NCBI GenBank assembly: GCA_964370635.1
Contig: CAYJJU010000009.1
Coordinates: forward strand, 1 to 64,000
Direction: 5' to 3'
DNA length: 64,000 nucleotides
Source of the DNA: SIG603 sp964370635
Lineage (GTDB): Bacteria > Bacillota > Clostridia > Oscillospirales > Acutalibacteraceae
This document shows, piece by piece, positions 49,790 to 57,963 of the stretch. Each line of letters begins with the position of its first letter. The stretch's first letter is position 1. The position numbers and the translations under genes were made by a program. The notes below the pieces were generated by a model. The model had not been told where the DNA came from. It searched no databases and was given only the letters and a program-made list of their open reading frames with translations.

Positions 49790-51403
49790 ATGAAGAAACT
49801 AATAGTAGAAAAAACAGCTTCCCGTGGAGTCGTCGTCGCTCCGATATTCAAATATGTTCAGCCCGACCTAAGTCCTGACACTAATATCATTTTGGAAAAT
49901 CAAATTAATCACGAAGTTGAGCTTTTTGAGAGTGCAAAGGATAAAGTTGTCAAGGAACTTGAGATTTTAGCAGAAAGTAATGCAGTATTTTTCGCCCATG
50001 GAGAAATTGCGAGTGACTACACCTTAATCGAGGGCATCGTGTCTAAGATTAAGTCACAGCAAAAAAGTGCTCAGGCGGCGGTGCATGAAACCATTGAAGA
50101 AATAGCGACAATGTTCTCTATGGTAGACGACCCGTACATGAAAGAGCGCAGTGCAGACGTTAAAGATGTTGGCAAACGCTATATGAGCGTGCTCAAAGAT
50201 TTGCCTTTACCGGATTTAGGAGAGCTTAAAGAAGAGGTAGTTGTAGTAGCCACAGACATGTTCCCGTCCGACACGGTTAAGATAGACACAAAATATGTCA
50301 AAGGAATTATCACCGAAGAGGGTGGAGTCACAAGCCATGTGTTTATTATTGCCAAGAGTATGGATATTCCTATACTTGTAGGCGTGTCCGATATACTCGA
50401 AAATTGCAAGGACAAAGACCTTGTCTGCATGGATGCAAAGTCTGGAGAGATTGTGGTAAATCCTGACGATGAAGAAAAGGCTATATTCTTGCAAAGAAAA
50501 AAAGACTTTTACGATGCCAAGGCAAGACTAGAGGCCTTGAGAAATGAAAAAGTACATACAAAAGATGGCAAGCACATTGAACTTTGTGCGAATGTCGGTG
50601 GAATAGCCGATATAAAAAACGCCTTAAAATATAATGTAGAAGGTGTTGGTCTTTTTAGAAGCGAATTTTTATACATGGAAAGCATAAGGTTTCCTGATGA
50701 AGAGTTTCAGTATAAGACCTATAAAGAAGCCGTCACCCTTTGTCCTAGCGAGCTTACTATAAGAACCCTTGACATAGGAGGCGACAAAGAACTTTCTTAT
50801 TTTGAGTTTGATAAAGAAGAAAATCCGTTCTTAGGATACAGAGCGATTAGAATTTGCCTTGAGCTAAAAGATATGTTCAAAGAGCAGTTAAGAGCAATAC
50901 TAAGGGCAAGCGCCTTTGGCAATGTGAGAATCATGATACCGATGATTATATCTTTAGAAGAAATTAAAATGGCTAAAGAAATTATCGAGGAATGCAAGTC
51001 AGAGCTTAGAGAAAGTGGCACTGAGTTTAATGAAAACATTGAAGTTGGCATGATGGTGGAAACTCCGGCCAGTGTAATACTTGCAAAAGAATTTGCAAAA
51101 GAGGTCGACTTTTTCAGCATAGGAACCAACGATTTAACGCAGTACCTTTTAGCAGTCGACAGAGGAAACAAAAAAGTTGCCGACAGATACGATTATTTCC
51201 ACCCTGCGGTTTTGGGTGCGATTAAGCAGGTAATTGAAGCGGCACATGATGCAGGCATTAAAGTAGGTATGTGTGGCGAGATGGCAGGCGATGTAAAGGC
51301 CAGCAAACTACTATTAGACATGGGGTTAGATGAATTTAGTATGTCAGCCTCTAGCGTGGATTACGTTAGAGAAGAGCTTATAAATTATATTAAAAAATCA
51401 TAA
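49790..51403 (+). CDS. ptsI: PTS enzyme I
   Basis: Phosphoenolpyruvate-protein phosphotransferase (537 residues). The phosphorylated His is in 'EGGVTSHVFIIAKSM'. PEP-binding motifs 'EGVGLFRSEFLYM', 'RTLDIGGDKELSYF', 'MMVETPAS' and 'SIGTNDLTQYLLAVDRGN' are intact. It starts the PTS phosphorelay. It has its own promoter with the same upstream element as the first PTS operon, so it is controlled with this island. Confidence 0.95.
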   Translation: MKKLIVEKTASRGVVVAPIFKYVQPDLSPDTNIILENQINHEVELFESAKDKVVKELEILAESNAVFFAHGEIASDYTLIEGIVSKIKSQQKSAQAAVHETIEEIATMFSMVDDPYMKERSADVKDVGKRYMSVLKDLPLPDLGELKEEVVVVATDMFPSDTVKIDTKYVKGIITEEGGVTSHVFIIAKSMDIPILVGVSDILENCKDKDLVCMDAKSGEIVVNPDDEEKAIFLQRKKDFYDAKARLEALRNEKVHTKDGKHIELCANVGGIADIKNALKYNVEGVGLFRSEFLYMESIRFPDEEFQYKTYKEAVTLCPSELTIRTLDIGGDKELSYFEFDKEENPFLGYRAIRICLELKDMFKEQLRAILRASAFGNVRIMIPMIISLEEIKMAKEIIEECKSELRESGTEFNENIEVGMMVETPASVILAKEFAKEVDFFSIGTNDLTQYLLAVDRGNKKVADRYDYFHPAVLGAIKQVIEAAHDAGIKVGMCGEMAGDVKASKLLLDMGLDEFSMSASSVDYVREELINYIKKS

Positions 51404-51418
51404 AAGGAGCGAGAAAAA

Positions 51419-52810
51419 ATGAAACAAAAAGTTCAAGTGTTCGGTAGATTTTTAAGCGGTATGGTAATGCCAAATATTGGCGCATTTATCGCTTGGGGTC
51501 TTATAACAGCGTTATTCCTTGATACAGGTTGGGTGCCTAATGAGAATTTTGCAAGACTCATAGACCCTATGAAATTTACACTCTTACCGCTACTAATTGC
51601 CTATACAGGCGGTAGCAAAGTGCATGACCAACGTGGTGGCGTTATCGGCGTTATAGCCACGATGGGTGTTATTGTTGGTGCTCCTGATACACCGATGTTT
51701 ATAGGTGCTATGATAGCAGGACCGCTTGCTGCATATGTTTTAAAACTATTTGATAAATTTATGCACAATAAAATTAAAGCAGGCTTTGAAATGCTCGTAA
51801 ATAATTTCTCTTTAGGAATTATTGGTTTTGGCCTTTCACTTTTAGCGATGATAGGAATTACTCCACTGGTTTTAAGCTTTACATATGTACTAGAAGTTGG
51901 AGTTACCTTCTTCTTAGAGTATGGACTACTTCCACTTGTAAGTATATTTATAGAACCGGCAAAAATACTGTTCTTAAACAATGCTATAAATCACGGTATT
52001 TTATCTCCTATAGGAATGAAAGAAGTAGACGAAATCGGAAAGTCAATCTTCTTCTTGCTTGAGTCTAACCCAGGACCCGGACTTGGCGTTTTACTTGCAT
52101 ACTGCTTCCTAGGAAAAGGCAGCGCAAAAACAACTGCTCCAGGTGCTGCAATCATCCACTTCTTCGGCGGAATACACGAAATTTACTTCCCATATGTTCT
52201 TATGAACCCACTACTATTACTATCGACAATAGGTGGCTCAATCAGCGGTATTTTCATATTCAGTATGTTTGATGTAGGTCTTACATCTGCGGCTTCACCC
52301 GGTAGTATTCTGGCAATATTTGTCATGGCGGAAAGAAATTCTTACCTCGGTATAATTTTAGGTGTGCTCATCTCGACCATTGTGTCCTTGCTCATAGCCA
52401 TACCGCTACTTAAATTTATGAATAAGGGCGTAAGTCTTGAAGACGCACAGGCTCAAAGAGCGGCGGAGAAAAATAGGGCTATGGGTCTTCCTGTAGAAGA
52501 GGCAACTCCACTTATCTTGGACGGCAAAATTAGCAAAATCGCTTTTGCTTGTGATGCAGGAATGGGTTCAAGTGCAATGGGTGCAACAGTTTTAAGAAAA
52601 AAATTAGCAGTGGCAGGCAGAGGCGATATTGAGGTTATCCATACACCGGTATCATCGATTCCACCTGATGTGCAAATTGTTGTAACTCACCAAACATTAC
52701 AGGAGAGAGCTAAAAGTAGTAATCCAAATGCTAAGATAGTAGCAATTACAAACTTTATGGCGGCTCCGGAGTATGGCGAATTGGTAGAAACATTAAAAGA
52801 GACAGACTAA
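51419..52810 (+). CDS. PTS mannitol-type EIICB permease
   Basis: A 463-residue permease. About eight membrane helices form the EIIC domain of the MtlA family ('FGRFLSGMVMPNIGAFIAWGL', shown by 'MVMPNIGAFIAWGL', and 'GGIHEIYFPYVLMNP'). The C-terminal EIIB domain has the phosphorylated Cys in 'FACDAGMGSSAMGA'. The EIIA part is a separate protein encoded at the head of the island. It imports and phosphorylates a hexitol, likely mannitol or a relative. Confidence 0.93.
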   Translation: MKQKVQVFGRFLSGMVMPNIGAFIAWGLITALFLDTGWVPNENFARLIDPMKFTLLPLLIAYTGGSKVHDQRGGVIGVIATMGVIVGAPDTPMFIGAMIAGPLAAYVLKLFDKFMHNKIKAGFEMLVNNFSLGIIGFGLSLLAMIGITPLVLSFTYVLEVGVTFFLEYGLLPLVSIFIEPAKILFLNNAINHGILSPIGMKEVDEIGKSIFFLLESNPGPGLGVLLAYCFLGKGSAKTTAPGAAIIHFFGGIHEIYFPYVLMNPLLLLSTIGGSISGIFIFSMFDVGLTSAASPGSILAIFVMAERNSYLGIILGVLISTIVSLLIAIPLLKFMNKGVSLEDAQAQRAAEKNRAMGLPVEEATPLILDGKISKIAFACDAGMGSSAMGATVLRKKLAVAGRGDIEVIHTPVSSIPPDVQIVVTHQTLQERAKSSNPNAKIVAITNFMAAPEYGELVETLKETD

Positions 52811-52831
52811 AAGATAAATTATAAAATGCTT

Positions 52832-52887
52832 GAGAATGGTACAAGGTTGAGATATATCTTGTATCATACTCTAGTTTTTGATATAAT
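52832..52887 (+). promoter_or_regulatory. Hairpin terminator and promoter before the PRD regulator gene
   Basis: A stem of 13 pairs out of 14 (52832-52845 with 52858-52871) followed by a five-T run closes the enzyme I-EIICB unit. A promoter TTGTAT-17-TATAAT (52859-52887) overlaps the right arm and would drive the regulator. Confidence 0.65.
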
Positions 52888-52920
52888 CAATAAAACTTTT
52901 ATGCAGAAAGGTTGTGTGAC

Positions 52921-54993
52921 ATGAATTTTAGTGCAAGAGAAAAAAAGATATTGCTTTTAATGCTAAAGGAGTCTTCTCCTATATCTATTGTGAAGTTATC
53001 GCAAAAAATTGGCGTTAGCAAAAGGACGGTTCAACGTGAGCTTGAATTTTTGCCGGGCGATTTAGTGTCATATAATCTAAAATTTGCCTCAAAAACGGGT
53101 GTCGGAGTTTGGATAGTAGGAAAAGAAGAAGACAAAAAAGCACTTCTAAATGAGCTAAGTAACGATGGCGTTTTTGACGACAGCGACAAAGAGCATAGAA
53201 GAAAAAAGATAGCCTTTGAAATGTTAACGGATAAGGGCATAAAAAAACTGTTTTGGTACAGCACAAAATTTAAGATTAGCGAGGCGACAGTGAGTGCAGA
53301 CATCGAGTCGCTTGAGCCTTGGTTTAACTCTCATGATTTAAAAATAGTCAAAAAACCCGGCAGTGGCATATTTGTGCAGGGAACAGAATTAAGCTACAGA
53401 AAAGCGATAAAAAGTTTTCTAAACGAAAACATAGCTTCCGATTATTTTTTTGACATATATGTAAGTGACTCAAAAAGCAGTGAGGCCTTTGATAATTTTC
53501 AAAAATCAGGATTTATGGAAGTTTTGGGCGAAGACACCGTGCGAAGAGTAGCCGACTGTATAAACGGAATAGACAGCGACTATGTAAAGAAGCTTACAGA
53601 AAACTCTTACGTCGGCTTAATTATGCACATCAGTATTGCGGTAAAGCGAATACTTGATAAAGAAACCATAGAGGATGATGTGGCAGATAGCATGCCTCAG
53701 CCAAAAGATTTGGAATATAAGGTTGCAAAAAGAATTGCCGCCGAGCTACAAGAGGAGTTTGATATTGAGATTCCTCTTGCAGAAATTTCTTATATACATC
53801 TGCATATAAAGGCATCTAAATTTGAAAAAGCCACAATAAATACAGAAAATCAGCTTGAAAATATTAATCTTATAGCCGATAAAATGATTTATGCATTCGA
53901 TGAAAAAATGGCATATCAGCTTAAGCAAGATGAAGATTTTCTGCAGAGCCTGCTAGCACATTTAGCGCCTACTACAATTAGGCTTTCAAATGGCATGAAT
54001 ATCCATAATCCTATGCTAAGCGAAGTTATAAATCAGTATAGTGACATATATATGAAATGTGAAAACTCCGCAAAAGTCTTAGAAGAATGCATAAATAGAA
54101 CCGTTCCACCTGCCGAAATAGGTTTTTTAGCGGTGCACTTTGCGGCGGCACTTGTCAGGATAGAAGCGAATAAGCAAAAATCAAAAGTCGTAAAGGTAGG
54201 AATTGTCTGCTCAAGCGGTATAGGGATTTCAAGGCTTATGTTGTCAAAGCTTAAAAAGACCTTTAAGAAAAGGGTTGTCCTAAGCGCTTATGGAAAAAAT
54301 GAAATCGACAAAGACATTGTAAATAAAGAAGACTTTTTAATCTCAAGCCTAGCTTTAAATGTGAGTGGGATTGAGATAGTAGAAGTCAGTCCGCTTTTAA
54401 GTGAAAAAAATATGGAGGCAATTCGACAGACAATCATTAAGCACGAAGTCTATACAGAGGAGAAAAATATTGATAAAACAGATTTAGACTTTGAGGCAAT
54501 TTCTGTTATTGCAAACCAAATTAAACTTATAGAAAAAAGTATCAGCATTAATAAAATAGCAGATAATTTAAACTTTGAAGAAAGCCTAAAACTCATCACG
54601 ACTACAGTTTGTAAAAATGACGAAGACCCTACCGAGGTTCAAAATGATATTTTAGAAAGGGAAAAAATGTCAAGCCAAATTTTCCCTGAACTAAATTTCG
54701 CTCTTTTACACGCAAAAAGCAGTGCGGTAAAAAGCCCATCGTTTAGTATTTTCACAACCGAAGATTTAACAGAATTTAAGTCACCTGATTTTAATGGAAT
54801 AAGTGTGATTTTTACTATGCTAATTCCAAAAGATGAAAATGAGAAAGTAAATGGCGAAATAATGGGTAGCATTAGCAGCAGCTTAGTAGATAGCGATGAG
54901 TTATTAGAAAGTATTCATAAAGGCGATAATATTGAAACATTAAATTATATATCAAGGGTTTTAAAAACGTTCTTTTCAAATTACATAAGTTAA
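52921..54993 (+). CDS. PRD-containing PTS transcriptional regulator, MtlR-like
   Basis: A protein of about 690 residues. Two N-terminal helix-turn-helix domains ('LSQKIGVSKRTVQRELEF' and 'FKISEATVSADIESL') are followed by two PRD domains with candidate phosphorylated His ('LIMHISIAVKR', 'YIHLHIKASK' and 'GFLAVHFAAAL'). Next comes an EIIB-like domain ('VGIVCSSGIGISRLM') and a C-terminal EIIA-like domain. This is the architecture of MtlR-type activators, whose activity is tuned by PTS phosphorylation. It should bind the elements at 46446 and 49676. The ATG at 52921 follows GAAAGG. Confidence 0.9.
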   Translation: MNFSAREKKILLLMLKESSPISIVKLSQKIGVSKRTVQRELEFLPGDLVSYNLKFASKTGVGVWIVGKEEDKKALLNELSNDGVFDDSDKEHRRKKIAFEMLTDKGIKKLFWYSTKFKISEATVSADIESLEPWFNSHDLKIVKKPGSGIFVQGTELSYRKAIKSFLNENIASDYFFDIYVSDSKSSEAFDNFQKSGFMEVLGEDTVRRVADCINGIDSDYVKKLTENSYVGLIMHISIAVKRILDKETIEDDVADSMPQPKDLEYKVAKRIAAELQEEFDIEIPLAEISYIHLHIKASKFEKATINTENQLENINLIADKMIYAFDEKMAYQLKQDEDFLQSLLAHLAPTTIRLSNGMNIHNPMLSEVINQYSDIYMKCENSAKVLEECINRTVPPAEIGFLAVHFAAALVRIEANKQKSKVVKVGIVCSSGIGISRLMLSKLKKTFKKRVVLSAYGKNEIDKDIVNKEDFLISSLALNVSGIEIVEVSPLLSEKNMEAIRQTIIKHEVYTEEKNIDKTDLDFEAISVIANQIKLIEKSISINKIADNLNFEESLKLITTTVCKNDEDPTEVQNDILEREKMSSQIFPELNFALLHAKSSAVKSPSFSIFTTEDLTEFKSPDFNGISVIFTMLIPKDENEKVNGEIMGSISSSLVDSDELLESIHKGDNIETLNYISRVLKTFFSNYIS

Positions 54994-55027
54994 TAAGTGT
55001 ATATAGTTACGATAATATTAAAAATTG

Positions 55028-55072
55028 GGCTGTCGCAAAATGGTGAAAATCATTTGTGGCAGCCTTATTTTT
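55028..55072 (+). terminator. Terminator after the PRD regulator
   Basis: A long stem (GGCTG...CAGCC extended through G-U pairs and one bulge) followed by TTATTTTT. Confidence 0.75.
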
Positions 55073-55113
55073 CACTTGCAAGCAAGGAAAATATTAATTT
55101 TAAATAAAAAATG

Positions 55114-55155
55114 TTGACAAAACTGTATTTTATGTGTACTATAATAATTAGTACA
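55114..55155 (+). promoter_or_regulatory. Promoter with YtrA-type (GntR) operator
   Basis: TTGACA (55114-55119) with TACTAT after 17 bp or TATAAT after 20 bp. The -10 region lies in a perfect inverted repeat, TGTACTA-7-TAGTACA (55135-55155). This is the operator type of YtrA-subfamily GntR repressors, which usually control ABC-2 exporters. No gntR gene is present here. Confidence 0.6.
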
Positions 55156-55303
55156 GTTAATGTAAAGAAACGAGGTGGTAAAGTTTAGGCAAATTTTAGC
55201 AAGATTATAAATCGGTAAAAAATAGCTTGTTTTTATTTTGCTAAAGTAGTATAATTAACGCAGGGAAAATTCACTAAGTGAAATATAATTTGGAGGTAGA
55301 CAT
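55156..55303 (+). promoter_or_regulatory. Leader of the ABC operon with second promoter
   Basis: A GAGGTGG site near 55172 has no gene behind it; the frame after it closes within about a dozen codons. A second promoter, TTGTTT-17-TATAAT (55227-55255), lies closer to the ABC gene. A small palindrome, TTCACTAAGTGAA (about 55269-55281), follows it. Confidence 0.5.
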
Positions 55304-56221
55304 ATGGAGCTATTAAAACTTGAAGGCGTAAGTAAAGTAATTAAGAAAAAAACTATAGTTGATAATGTTAGTTTAACCGTAAATAGTGGGGAAATAGTCG
55401 GATTTCTAGGGCCTAATGGTGCTGGAAAAACTACTACAATAAAAATGATAATGGGACTTTTTGGCATTACAGACGGAAATATTAGTGTGTGCGGACATAA
55501 TGTTCAGACTAATTTTGAAGAAGCAATGAGAAATGTCGGAGGCATAGTCGAAAACCCTGATTTATACAAGCGTCTGTCAGGGCGAAAGAATTTGGAATAT
55601 TTTGCACAGTTTTATGATAAAGAAGCAATAAACAACATAGACTCTGTCATAGAGCTTGTCAAAATGAAGGATAGGATTGACCACAAAGTTAAAACGTATT
55701 CCTTAGGAATGCGTCAAAGAGTGGGCCTTGCGCAGGCACTTTTGCATATGCCACCTCTTCTAATTTTGGACGAACCTACAAACGGACTCGACCCAATAGG
55801 CATTAAAGAGCTTAGAGAGCTACTTAAAGGCCTTGCAAAAAATGCTGGAAGCGGTGTGTTTATTTCAAGTCACTTGCTCTCTGAGATGGAGCTTATGTGT
55901 GACAGGATTTACATTATAGACAACGGCAAAATCATAGGCGAAAAAACCATAGGCGACGATGAAAACAATGAGGAAGTTTATCAGTACACATTTGTTACAG
56001 GCAATAACCAAAATGTATTTGATAAATTTAAGGCTATGGGTGCTAACTGCGATTTACTGCCTGAGGGTGTAAACATAGTCATGAAAAACGACAAAATGCC
56101 ACAGATTATAGCAGACTTAGTAAAAGATGGCGTTTTGATTTATGCGGTAAATAGAGAACAGCGCTCACTTGAGCAAGATTTCATCTCTATGACTGTAGGC
56201 TCAAAAGAGCAAATATCTTGA
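55304..56221 (+). CDS. ABC transporter ATP-binding protein
   Basis: A 305-residue ATPase of the ABC-2/drug or lantibiotic exporter type. Walker A is 'LGPNGAGKTTTIK'. The signature is 'YSLGMRQRVGLAQAL'. Walker B is 'LLILDEPTNGLDP', and the H-loop is in 'FISSHLLSEME'. A C-terminal regulatory extension covers about residues 220-305. It pairs with the permease encoded 15 bp downstream. A GGAGG site precedes the ATG. Confidence 0.94.
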   Translation: MELLKLEGVSKVIKKKTIVDNVSLTVNSGEIVGFLGPNGAGKTTTIKMIMGLFGITDGNISVCGHNVQTNFEEAMRNVGGIVENPDLYKRLSGRKNLEYFAQFYDKEAINNIDSVIELVKMKDRIDHKVKTYSLGMRQRVGLAQALLHMPPLLILDEPTNGLDPIGIKELRELLKGLAKNAGSGVFISSHLLSEMELMCDRIYIIDNGKIIGEKTIGDDENNEEVYQYTFVTGNNQNVFDKFKAMGANCDLLPEGVNIVMKNDKMPQIIADLVKDGVLIYAVNREQRSLEQDFISMTVGSKEQIS

Positions 56222-56236
56222 TAGGAGGAAGGGTTT

Positions 56237-57937
56237 ATGAATTTTATTAAACAAATAACTGCCGAAATGAAAAATATGATACATTCAAAATTTATCATTA
56301 TTTCGGCTTCAATAATATTTTTACTTATTACTATAGTGCCAACCCTGTTTGCAACGGTGATTAACAATACGTTTGGCGGGCCGTTTTATGGGGGTGTTTA
56401 CTATGAAAGCTATGGAATGAACATAGACTGGGAAATTGAAAATTTAGAAATGTCACTAGAATACGCAGGCCAAGACCTGAGTGCAGAGCAGTTAAAGTAT
56501 TTAACAGCTTATGTAGATGAATTGCTTGCTTTTTATGAAAAATATCAAGATGCATTTGAAGAGGAAAGTTACATAACAAACATGATATATGAACCTGCCG
56601 CTCGTGTAGGGGAAAATTTTATTTTAGACCTAGAGCCAGGCTACGACCCTGAGGAGCTTAAAATGGGGCTATCATATGTATATTATAATGACGAGTTCAT
56701 CAACTCTCTACCTGAAAAAACAGATGCCGAGCTTCAAGCGATGTACGATGAAAACCTTAATATAATAAATCTTTACGACGAGTTGGTGACAAGTAGGGAA
56801 GTTGGTAAATATGTAGAGATACAAAAAATATTTATTAACGAGAGAATAGAAAATTACGTAGAACAAATTGAAGTTTTAGAGGCGTCAATCATAGAAAACC
56901 CCGAAAATGAGGAGGTGTTCTCGTCGCAAATTGACGACATGAATGCAAATATTCGACAAATGCAAGAAATTCAAATTCCAACACTTGATTACAGGGCAGA
57001 GAATAATATAGCCCCAAATGACGGAAGCTGGCAGGACGGTGCATTAAATGCAGCGGAAAGTGCAAGGTATAATATAGAATATTCCCAAAACCCAATGTCA
57101 GAGGATGCGTTTAACAATGACCCTTGGATGGTGCAACAATATCAGACATATGATGATTACCTAAAAGAAAATGAAATTATAATTCAAAACGCACAACTAG
57201 ACCTAAAAATAGCGCAAGACTCAATCGACAGCGGAAAACCTGACATGAGTTTTGTCGAGGACGGAGCTAGGGTAAAGACACAAAGCACCCTAAGCGCTAC
57301 AATGTTTATAGCAGTTTTTGGAATACTCGTCGGCGGTTGGGCAGTTGCTAGTGAATTCCAAAGCGGAACAATTAGACTACTTATGATAAGACCAAGAACA
57401 CGTGAGAAGGTGTTTATTTCCAGATTTATAGCAGGTTTAGTACTTACTTTCCTATTATTTTTATCCGTGTTCGTCTTCAATACCTTATTAAACGGATTTA
57501 TATATGGGTTTGGCGACTATGCCTTCCCAAATTACACAGGCAGTGGAGAAATTAACTTCTTCGTAATGTTAATAGGCCAGTTTTTTGCAACGTCGACAGC
57601 ACTAATATTTTTCTATGTGCTAAGTTTCTTTGCATCGTCAATATTTAAAAACATGGCGGTTGCAATAATCCTACCAACGCTTTGCTTAGTAGGTGGCGCA
57701 ATATTTATGGCTTTCTTAACACAACTACCCTTAGTACAGTTCTTATCATTCACACCAATTCCGTATATTTCAATGGAAAACTTCTTCCTAGAAAGTAGCG
57801 GATATGTAATTGATAATCTAATAACAAAAGGCATGATGCTAAGCGTTTCATTAGGAGCGGCGGTAATGCTAGTTTACTCGGCGATACTATTTGTCATATC
57901 GATGATTACATTCAAAAAACTAGATATTACAAACTAA
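56237..57937 (+). CDS. ABC-2 type permease with large extracellular domain
   Basis: A 566-residue membrane protein. One helix (about 17-39) is followed by an extracellular acidic, partly coiled-coil region of about 320 residues, then five C-terminal helices with 'VGGWAVASEFQSGTIRLLMIRPR', as seen by 'ASEFQSGTIRLLMIRPR'. This layout is common in exporters for bacitracin-like or lantibiotic resistance. It is partner to the ATPase upstream. The substrate is unknown. Confidence 0.9.
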   Translation: MNFIKQITAEMKNMIHSKFIIISASIIFLLITIVPTLFATVINNTFGGPFYGGVYYESYGMNIDWEIENLEMSLEYAGQDLSAEQLKYLTAYVDELLAFYEKYQDAFEEESYITNMIYEPAARVGENFILDLEPGYDPEELKMGLSYVYYNDEFINSLPEKTDAELQAMYDENLNIINLYDELVTSREVGKYVEIQKIFINERIENYVEQIEVLEASIIENPENEEVFSSQIDDMNANIRQMQEIQIPTLDYRAENNIAPNDGSWQDGALNAAESARYNIEYSQNPMSEDAFNNDPWMVQQYQTYDDYLKENEIIIQNAQLDLKIAQDSIDSGKPDMSFVEDGARVKTQSTLSATMFIAVFGILVGGWAVASEFQSGTIRLLMIRPRTREKVFISRFIAGLVLTFLLFLSVFVFNTLLNGFIYGFGDYAFPNYTGSGEINFFVMLIGQFFATSTALIFFYVLSFFASSIFKNMAVAIILPTLCLVGGAIFMAFLTQLPLVQFLSFTPIPYISMENFFLESSGYVIDNLITKGMMLSVSLGAAVMLVYSAILFVISMITFKKLDITN

Positions 57938-57963
57938 TTTTAGAAAGGCGAACAATACACTAA

